A stretch of DNA of 48,532 bases from Bacteroidota bacterium (lineage in GTDB: Bacteria > Bacteroidota > Ignavibacteria > Palsa-1295): contig JAJPIQ010000077.1 in NCBI GenBank assembly GCA_021324685.1, positions 1 through 48,532 of the forward strand. The letters are read 5' to 3'. Both the position numbers and the translations under genes were made by a program. The notes under the pieces were generated by a model. The model ran no database searches. It saw only the letters and a program-made list of their open reading frames with translations, and was not told the DNA's origin. Shown piece by piece: positions 43,389 through 48,532 of the stretch (positions within the stretch are counted from its first letter, which is position 1; each line of letters begins with the position of its first letter).

Positions 43389-45368
43389 CTACCGGACGAC
43401 GGTCAGCTTCCCGACCATGCTGCCGGAACCCGTCGTAAGTTGGTATTCGTAGGTCCCGGGGGTGAGTTGCAATCCGTCGATCCCGATCGTATGATTGCCG
43501 GCTGAGAGCGTTCCTTCGGCGAGGTGCAGGACTTCGCGGCCCAGGAGATCGCGTACCGAAAGCGTGACATTCGCCGACGTATTCAGCGTGAAGGACAGCG
43601 TGGCCGCGGCAGAGATCGGGTTCGGAACGATCGTCGGCACATCCGGAACGGTCGGCGCGCTGACGCCGGCCGCACCGACACTGAACGGCTGCGAATAACC
43701 GGTCGCACCGGAAGCATACTTCACTTTGATGATGTATCCCGATTCGGGGCTCGGGGGGATCGTCATCCAGTCGAAGGACGTCGCCGTTGCCGAAAGACCG
43801 TGCGAGAGCGGCTTATAAATTCCCTGTGCGGGATCGAAATAATCGAGATCGACCGATTCGCCCAAGTATCCGTTCGCGATCCAATGGACCGTCTCCGGCA
43901 TTCCCGGCGGAAGGTCCGGCGCACCATCGATCGTTACGTTCGAGACTTTTCCGGAATCGACAATCGCAAAAACCTGGCTGACGCCGCTGACACCGTTGGC
44001 ATCGGTAATGCGGATCGCCGCAACTTCGCTCGGCGCTTCGGGGACCGTCCAGTTATACGGGGACGCGTTCGATACGGTCGCAATCGTGTTCCAGGTATGC
44101 ATACTGTCGGTGCTGTACTCGAGCTTCAAGGAACTTTCATCGACCGGGCCGCTCGTCGTGAATGTAATCGTCTCCGTCGTGCCGACGAGGAGCGAATCGC
44201 CCGACATCGGCGACGAGACAAAGATCAGGGCTTTCGGCTTTTGCGCGATCGTAAAGCTCGGGCCGGTAAACGTGGTGCCGCTGTTCGAAGCATCGCTCAC
44301 GCGCACATTTACGGTCTGCCCATAGGCATCGCTCGGGATCGCCCATTCGTAGGGCGAAGTGCCGGTGGAGGCAACGATCGTATTCCATGTATTGCCGCCA
44401 TCGGCCGAATATTCGAGCTTGACCGCGGAAACATTCCCACCGGTAGCCCAGACGACCGGAACGTGCGTGCTATCGCCACTGACTGCTTGCTTCGAAGCCG
44501 GCAGTACCGTCCAGACCATATCCGGCGCGGTCGACGGCAGCGACGTAATGTAGCCGGTCTGGCCGGCATCGAGATAGAACTGGAAATGACTTTGCTTTCC
44601 CTTATACGATGCGAACGATTTAATCCGCATATTCGAAGGGACCCAATCGGAATTCGTCGCATTGATATGATAATGGCGCCGAATAGGCCATGTCGTTGCG
44701 GTCTTTACCGAAAAGGCATCGCCCAGGACGCGGCTGCCAAGCGCGCGAGCGACGTTATAGTGGGTGAAGTTGTCGATCTGGTCCTGGTTCGGATCGTCAT
44801 AGATGTGCTGCGATTCCACGATGTTATCTTCGGTCAGCACGGCAATCGTAAAAAATTTCCCGGTATCCTCGGTCGGCATCCTTGTACTGAGCGGTGTAAT
44901 ATCGATATCGAAATCGACGGCTCCGGAATTATAAGTGGCGTTCACGATCCGAAAATCGACGACCGGCGCCTGTTGGGCATCGAGTTGCGCCGTTTCGGAC
45001 CAGGGATTCGGCCAATCGAGCGTTCCAGCCTGCTCATACGCTCCGCTCATGGCTTCTGCCCGTCCGACGGAAGCCCAGGGAAATCCTGTGACACTGTCGT
45101 AGGAGCCAATGGTATCGCCCGCTTTTATCCATAGTGGCTCGCCGTATCCGGCGGGCCCGTGCCACGATATGACGACAAGGTTATCGCCCATCGCGGACGT
45201 CATGCTATCGATCGTAAATGCGCCATAGGGGCAGTAGCCGCACCATGTGCCAGTTCCCTCTTCGATCAGAGCATGACGCTTATATGTCTGTGCGGATGCC
45301 TTCGAAAAATTAAAAACGGCAAAGGCAAGCGCAAGGCTTGCGACCAATACAATACGAGATGCTTTCAT
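43389..45368 (-). CDS. Omp28-like thioredoxin-fold T9SS secreted protein
   Basis: About 659 residues from ATG 45368, giving the signal MKASRIVLVASLALAFAVF, cut near KASAQ. The N-terminal ~250 residues resemble the Omp28-related domain of Bacteroidota: LIEEGTGTWCGYCPYGA (CxxC in a thioredoxin-like setting), GFPWASVGR, then a beta-rich half ending near the conserved HYNVAR/RRHYHIN segments. Three Ig-like repeats follow (~275-560; VWATGGNVSAVKLEYSADGG, VDESSLKLEYSTDSM). The C-terminus is a T9SS sorting domain (IVPNPISAAATLSF, VRDLLGREVLHLAEG, final KLTVVR). Likely exported and held on the surface. Whether the CxxC is redox active is not known. A long 5' leader separates it from a candidate structured RNA. 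Confidence 0.86.
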   Translation of the reverse strand: MKASRIVLVASLALAFAVFNFSKASAQTYKRHALIEEGTGTWCGYCPYGAFTIDSMTSAMGDNLVVISWHGPAGYGEPLWIKAGDTIGSYDSVTGFPWASVGRAEAMSGAYEQAGTLDWPNPWSETAQLDAQQAPVVDFRIVNATYNSGAVDFDIDITPLSTRMPTEDTGKFFTIAVLTEDNIVESQHIYDDPNQDQIDNFTHYNVARALGSRVLGDAFSVKTATTWPIRRHYHINATNSDWVPSNMRIKSFASYKGKQSHFQFYLDAGQTGYITSLPSTAPDMVWTVLPASKQAVSGDSTHVPVVWATGGNVSAVKLEYSADGGNTWNTIVASTGTSPYEWAIPSDAYGQTVNVRVSDASNSGTTFTGPSFTIAQKPKALIFVSSPMSGDSLLVGTTETITFTTSGPVDESSLKLEYSTDSMHTWNTIATVSNASPYNWTVPEAPSEVAAIRITDANGVSGVSQVFAIVDSGKVSNVTIDGAPDLPPGMPETVHWIANGYLGESVDLDYFDPAQGIYKPLSHGLSATATSFDWMTIPPSPESGYIIKVKYASGATGYSQPFSVGAAGVSAPTVPDVPTIVPNPISAAATLSFTLNTSANVTLSVRDLLGREVLHLAEGTLSAGNHTIGIDGLQLTPGTYEYQLTTGSGSMVGKLTVVR

Positions 45369-45604
45369 GGTTTTTTGAAAAAAAATAGACCGTTCACACA
45401 CTGTTATCATTAAGAAACTATAAAGATAATACATTCCGGAGTACAAGTTCTGAATTTTACCGCGCTTTGTGCAAAAACGTACGAAAAGGAACCCGAACCG
45501 CGAACATTTTGTCTATCCCGCCGCTCGGGGGACTAAGATCCGAAGGCATCGCCTTTTTCAGGATTTTTGGTTTTCCCGGCTTTTTTTTCGCAGTTTTTAA
45601 GTTT
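45369..45604. other. Intergenic leader region
   Basis: 236 bp upstream of the Omp28-like gene (minus strand) and of the candidate RNA. It contains a short hairpin followed by T (45543-45547 with 45551-45555), a weak plus-strand terminator candidate with no gene before it, and several T-runs after it. No gene is supported here; it should hold the promoter of the Omp28-like gene. Confidence 0.4.
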
Positions 45605-45709
45605 ACCCGTCCCACTGCGGGCGTGTAATCGTGACCTTCCGGTCACGAAGATCGGTGTCGTAGGCTAAAAACGCCCCTGGGCGAACGCTACGACGACGTG
45701 TGGACGGGT
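45605..45709. ncRNA. Candidate structured RNA (three-helix junction)
   Basis: A closing helix of 11 bp with one bulge (45605-45615 with 45698-45709) encloses two hairpins: an 8-bp stem with a 4-nt loop (45629-45636 with 45641-45648) and a 7-bp stem (45657-45663 with 45688-45694) that contains a further short stem (45672-45675 with 45680-45683). The loop of the first hairpin is TTCC on plus but GGAA, a GNRA tetraloop, on minus, which favours the minus strand. It is not a tRNA and lacks the SRP RNA core. It starts 12 bp before tRNA-Gly. Identity and strand are uncertain; it could be a riboswitch-like leader or a free small RNA. Confidence 0.45.
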
Positions 45710-45720
45710 TGCGGAGACAG

Positions 45721-45793
45721 GCGGGAGTAACTCAGTTGGTAGAGTCACAGCCTTCCAAGCTGTTGGTCGCGGGTTCGAGTCCCGTCTCCCGCT
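45721..45793 (+). tRNA. tRNA-Gly (anticodon TCC)
   Basis: A 73-nt cloverleaf: acceptor GCGGGAG/CTCCCGC (7 bp), a D arm (ACTC.GTTGGTAGAGT), an anticodon loop CTTCCAA giving TCC, and a T arm GCGGG-TTCGAGT-CCCGT. Discriminator T is usual for tRNA-Gly. The 3' CCA is not encoded. Confidence 0.97.
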
Positions 45794-45862
45794 CAGGGCA
45801 AAGATAAGGGATGGAAAATTTACGCTTTTCGTCTTTGATCTTTCCTGTTTCAACGTTGAGCC

Positions 45863-46114
45863 ATGACTCCACCGAAATTGTGCGGCGATTGCGGGACGCA
45901 GATGGAGGTCAATCCGGACCTTTTTGCGTTGCCGGGCCTCGATCCGACTCCGACAGGCCTCGGCTTTAATTTTTCGCGCGCGCTGCCGGTGACGGTCTAT
46001 ATCTGCCCGAACTGTGGACGGTTCAAGTTCATCTCGGCGATTTTTTTGAATAATGTAGAAGCTTCACGACCCGAACAACCGGTCAAGGAAGCACAGAAGG
46101 AAGCGGAATCATGA
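45863..46114 (+). CDS. Small zinc-ribbon protein
   Basis: 83 residues. Two CxxC knuckles, Cys7/Cys10 (LCGDCG) and Cys48/Cys51 ([11 protein letters not shown]), about 37 residues apart, make a zinc ribbon; between them is a hydrophobic stretch with [19 protein letters not shown]. The C-terminus is polar and Glu/Lys-rich. No signal peptide or membrane helix. Its stop overlaps the rpmG start (ATGA), so it is co-translated with ribosomal protein L33 between tRNA-Gly and tRNA-Trp. A role on or near the ribosome, or as a nucleic-acid-binding zinc protein, is inferred from context only. I do not recognise a named family. Confidence 0.78.
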   Translation: MTPPKLCGDCGTQMEVNPDLFALPGLDPTPTGLGFNFSRALPVTVYICPNCGRFKFISAIFLNNVEASRPEQPVKEAQKEAES

Positions 46115-46260
46115 GAGACATCATTACTTTAGAGTGCACCGTATGCAAAATGCGGAATTACTCGACGACGAAAAACAAACGCAAGCAGTCGGGACGCGTG
46201 GAATACACGAAGTTCTGCCCGCGCGATAACAAGCGGACGCTCCACAAAGAGACGAAGTAG
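46111..46260 (+). CDS. rpmG: 50S ribosomal protein L33
   Basis: 49 residues. The pattern [19 protein letters not shown] and HKETK end is diagnostic of L33 of the large ribosomal subunit. Zinc-binding L33 has two CxxC pairs; here Cys9 and Cys12 are present, but the second pair is Cys36 followed by Asp39 (CPRD), so only three of four ligands remain. A histidine in TLH could replace the fourth (inference). It begins at ATG 46111, overlapping the zinc-ribbon gene by 4 bp, and precedes tRNA-Trp and secE as in many bacteria. Confidence 0.95.
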   Translation: MRDIITLECTVCKMRNYSTTKNKRKQSGRVEYTKFCPRDNKRTLHKETK

Positions 46261-46262
46261 TG

Positions 46263-46332
46263 CTCCGATCGCGGAGTGCTGCCTGCTTCGTGCTGCGCAG
46301 GAACTTCGTTCCGCGCGCGCCGCACGCAGCAC
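46263..46332 (+). other. Hairpins between rpmG and tRNA-Trp
   Basis: A 5-bp hairpin (46263-46267 with 46272-46276, loop ATCG) and a larger one with an 8-bp outer stem (46290-46297 with 46325-46332) and inner GGAAC/GTTCC stem (46300-46304 with 46308-46312). The word GTGCTGC occurs at 46277 and 46290 and inverted at 46326. No T-tract, so processing or mRNA-end protection is more likely than intrinsic termination. Confidence 0.5.
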
Positions 46333-46339
46333 ATGCCTT

Positions 46340-46412
<73 letters not shown>

Positions 46413-46489
46413 CGGGAACAATTATGAACGGTCCATGATGATGGGTTCCCGTCGCATCGCCGCTCATAATCCATTATACAATTTTAGCA

Positions 46490-46735
46490 ATGGCAGAAAC
46501 AACAGCACTCGCCTCCGGCGATAAAAGCGCAGCCCGTCCGGGCCTGAAGGCGAAATCGTTCACGTTCTTTTCCGATGTCGCGCGCGAAATGCGCAAGGTC
46601 AGCTGGCCGAAGCGCAATGAATTGCAGGACGCGACCGTCATTACCCTCGTGTTATGCGTGGTCCTGGCGATCTTTACGTTCGGAGTCGACAAGGTCTTCG
46701 AAACGGTCGTGCGCGGAATTTTCAAAATGTTCTAA
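46490..46735 (+). CDS. secE: Protein translocase subunit SecE
   Basis: Essential small subunit of the SecYEG channel, clamping SecY. 81 residues with an N-terminal polar Ala/Lys-rich part, the amphipathic family motif DVAREMRKVSWPKRNEL (~30-46) and one transmembrane helix (~49-68, ending TFGVDKVFE), the single-helix form found in most bacteria. Starts at ATG 46490, 77 bp after tRNA-Trp and 12 bp before nusG. Confidence 0.96.
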   Translation: MAETTALASGDKSAARPGLKAKSFTFFSDVAREMRKVSWPKRNELQDATVITLVLCVVLAIFTFGVDKVFETVVRGIFKMF

Positions 46736-46747
46736 GCGACTATTATC

Positions 46748-47299
46748 ATGACGGAACCGCAGGCAATCAGCTTAAAATGGTACGCGCTCCGGACCTATAC
46801 GGGTTCGGAAGCAAAAGTCAAGGCGTATATCGAGGACGAAATGAAGCGCCGCTCGCTGGCCGACCGCGTTCCGGAAGTCGTGATCCCGAACGAAAAAGTC
46901 TATGAAGTGCGGGAAGGAAAAAAACGGACGAAAACGAAAAGCTTTCTTCCCGGCTATATCCTGATCGAAGCCGCGCTCGATAAAAAGCTGATCGACCTCA
47001 TCCTATCAATCCCCGGCGTGGTGAGCTTCGTCGGCCCGACAAAAACGCAGCCGACCGCCCTGCAGCCGGACGAAATGCGGCGCATCCTCGGTAAAGTCGA
47101 AGAAAAGCGCGGGATCGAATCGCCCGAAGTCCGCTATCATCTGGGCCAGCCCGTGAAAGTGATCGATGGACCGTTCTCGGGATTCGGTGCGCAGATCCGC
47201 GAGATCAACGAGGACAAGCAAAAGCTGAAAGTCGAGGTCTCGATCTTCGGCCGCAAAACACCGGTCGAACTCGATTACGCGCAGGTCGAAGCCGAGTAA
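46748..47299 (+). CDS. nusG: Transcription termination/antitermination protein NusG
   Basis: Binds the RNA polymerase clamp through its NGN domain and links it to Rho or the ribosomal S10/NusE through its KOW domain. 183 residues: NGN from KWYALRTYTGSEAKVKAYI (~10) to ~118, containing SFLPGYILIEAAL and IPGVVSFVG; KOW from GQPVKVIDGPFSGFGAQI (~134) to the end. Start ATG 46748, 12 bp after secE. Downstream, instead of the usual rplK-rplA cluster, the stop codon abuts that of a convergent secreted-protein gene with no spacer. Confidence 0.97.
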   Translation: MTEPQAISLKWYALRTYTGSEAKVKAYIEDEMKRRSLADRVPEVVIPNEKVYEVREGKKRTKTKSFLPGYILIEAALDKKLIDLILSIPGVVSFVGPTKTQPTALQPDEMRRILGKVEEKRGIESPEVRYHLGQPVKVIDGPFSGFGAQIREINEDKQKLKVEVSIFGRKTPVELDYAQVEAE

Positions 47300-48532
47300 T
47301 TATTCGGTGGGCATCCATGCCCGGACGATTTCCTCGCCCCCCTGCGAGATCCGGAGATAGCATCTGTTATTTCCCAGACCGGAGATCGGAATTCGTTCTT
47401 GTTGTCCTGCGACCGCTGGCGTCTCGAACGACGCGATCGTTTCTCCGAGCGTATTGAAGACCTCGATGTGAAGGGTTCCCGATTCGGAACTCCGAATTCG
47501 CGCAAACGTCACGCCGCCCTCCGACTCCATTCCCAAAAAGCGCAGGATCGCCCTCCCGGCCATTTCGCCGCGTATGAGCGTATCGGCACACCCGATCACC
47601 GTAACTTCGGGCGGCTCCGGGAGCGATGCCGCTCCGGCGCAGCCATCGAACGAGACGTCGTTCAATCGAATGTCGGCGATCGTGAAATCGGTCGAAACAG
47701 CCGGCGCGACATTGGCGGTATAAAAGAGTTGTGCAATGACGGAATTTTCTTTCAATACGCCATTCGAAGTATGCCCCATGCTCAGGGTATCGGCTCCCGG
47801 CCCGTGCCCGATCCAACGAATGCTCCAGGGTGCCTCGCCGGCGGCCGAATCGAACGTCAGCACATTGGGATCGAAACGAAACGCGAACCGGACCGAGTCG
47901 AGACCCACGCTGGCCGGAATGGAATCCGTCAGCTGGATCGAAAAACGGACGGTATCGCCGCCCGGCACCTGAACGTTCTTCGCGTTATTGACGCGCACAT
48001 CGAACGGCGAAATAATATTCGCTCCCACGAGTTCCCCACTTACGAGCACCGTATCGAATAAGTCTTTGCCATTCGCGAAATAATGGAGATAGAGCAGGGC
48101 CGAATCGAACGAACGCCCATTCGGAACGTGCTCGATCGAGATCGGATAATCCCCGCTGAGTTCCTGCGGCAGCGTATCCCGAAGACCGACCTCGAAGTGA
48201 GCGCCCGGCGTGACCGAAGCCGATTCGAGCAGCGCCGGGATACAATCGTTATGGTAACTCACAAAGAGCGACGAATCGAGCTTCGTGCAATCGCTCGAGA
48301 CGATCGTGAAATGTTTTGTCGAGACCAGCGGCACCGTAAAATTTCCGCCGTCGTATTTGGTCGTGTCTTCGACGTAACACCAGAGCCGAACGCTGTCGTC
48401 TCCCGGAACGCGGCCACCGGCATAGACATACGTTCCCTGCACAAAAAATCGCGTATCGTTAATAACGGCCGAGGGTCCGGCCGTTCCGAACCCGTCGCGG
48501 AGCGGTTTCCAGTTGAGCCCGTCCTGGGACTG
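47300..48532 (-). CDS. Secreted cohesin-like protein, N-terminus beyond window
   Basis: The C-terminal 410 residues are in the window; the frame runs open through the right edge, so the gene is cut. It begins within a beta-rich region (QSQDGLNWKPLRDGFG) similar to sialidase or propeller repeats, has a cohesin-like module (PFDVRVNNAKNV; GLDSVRFAFRFDPNVLTFDS; DIRLNDVSFDGC) as in the T9SS cargo proteins of this window, and ends in ~80 residues with FNTLGETIASFETP and a final basic segment IVRAWMPTE. That end is like a T9SS sorting domain but divergent: the PNP motif is lacking and it stops after Glu. Probably exported; function unknown. Its stop abuts the nusG stop. Confidence 0.78.
   Translation of the reverse strand, partial: QSQDGLNWKPLRDGFGTAGPSAVINDTRFFVQGTYVYAGGRVPGDDSVRLWCYVEDTTKYDGGNFTVPLVSTKHFTIVSSDCTKLDSSLFVSYHNDCIPALLESASVTPGAHFEVGLRDTLPQELSGDYPISIEHVPNGRSFDSALLYLHYFANGKDLFDTVLVSGELVGANIISPFDVRVNNAKNVQVPGGDTVRFSIQLTDSIPASVGLDSVRFAFRFDPNVLTFDSAAGEAPWSIRWIGHGPGADTLSMGHTSNGVLKENSVIAQLFYTANVAPAVSTDFTIADIRLNDVSFDGCAGAASLPEPPEVTVIGCADTLIRGEMAGRAILRFLGMESEGGVTFARIRSSESGTLHIEVFNTLGETIASFETPAVAGQQERIPISGLGNNRCYLRISQGGEEIVRAWMPTE

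Noticed and set aside
43524-45134. 536-codon plus-strand frame
   Set aside because: Antisense of the Omp28-like T9SS gene; no protein features and very high Arg content.
45605-45709. SRP (4.5S) RNA as identity of the structured region
   Set aside because: The minus strand has a GGAA tetraloop, but the stem is fully paired and lacks the asymmetric internal loops next to the tetraloop that define SRP helix 8.
45665-45853. 62-codon minus-strand frame reading GRRDSNPRPTAWKAVTLPTE
   Set aside because: It is the antisense translation of the tRNA-Gly gene, a well-known spurious protein-like frame found wherever such a tRNA is translated.

Overview
The window reads as chromosome of a bacterium from the Bacteroidota/Chlorobiota/Ignavibacteriota (FCB) assemblage, possibly a Kapabacteria-like lineage. 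Four complete extracellular proteins end in type A C-terminal sorting domains of the type IX secretion system (T9SS): PNP near the start of a ~80-residue beta domain, a central LGR/LGH-like turn and a terminal basic residue. Omp28-like, PNGase F-like and OmpA-type envelope proteins fit the same group. Shine-Dalgarno sequences are weak or absent before most genes, also typical of it. The species assignment is inference, since no rRNA gene is present.

Layout. 1-7.1 kb: central metabolism (citrate synthase, acyl-CoA dehydrogenase, aspartase) interrupted by an A+T-richer patch with a lipoprotein gene and a TIR/TolB-like/TPR gene. 7.1-21.4 kb: a surface-protein block holding a 1285-residue YadA-head-like repeat protein, two T9SS cargo proteins that are paralogous in their C-terminal halves, a divergent hybrid histidine kinase between them, and an OmpA-family protein starting 1 nt after the second cargo gene. 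21.4-25.6 kb: SRP GTPase Ffh, a small lipoprotein, thiamine pyrophosphokinase and a DUF4397-like lipoprotein. 25.7-32.9 kb: a carbohydrate locus with a tightly overlapping minus-strand operon (PfkB kinase, GH38 alpha-mannosidase, FGGY kinase), a divergent TIM-barrel sugar isomerase/epimerase and an APC permease. 32.8-39.7 kb: a LolC/E-type permease, a small T9SS protein, the overlapping operon ymdB-like/folD/PsbP-like/nadK, and a YihY family membrane protein. 39.8-45.4 kb: a large PNGase F-related T9SS protein and an Omp28-like T9SS protein, converging on a shared terminator. 45.6-47.3 kb: a candidate structured RNA, tRNA-Gly, a zinc-ribbon protein, rpmG, tRNA-Trp, secE and nusG. The right edge cuts a large secreted protein.

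How the parts may work together: the secreted cargo and OmpA protein suit a surface- or polymer-attached heterotroph. The cytoplasmic alpha-mannosidase with two sugar kinases and an isomerase suggests use of mannosides or a related sugar, and the secreted PNGase F-like protein would fit glycoprotein processing upstream of it, although this link is only inferred.

The observations most worth following are a candidate multi-helix RNA next to tRNA-Gly (45605-45709), a 10-bp hairpin masking the ymdB ribosome site, a heptamer-repeat inverted element before aspA, the TIR/TolB-like/TPR gene in an A+T-rich patch, the PNGase F-like protein with an apparent LamG insertion, and an L33 lacking one zinc cysteine encoded in overlap with a novel zinc ribbon.
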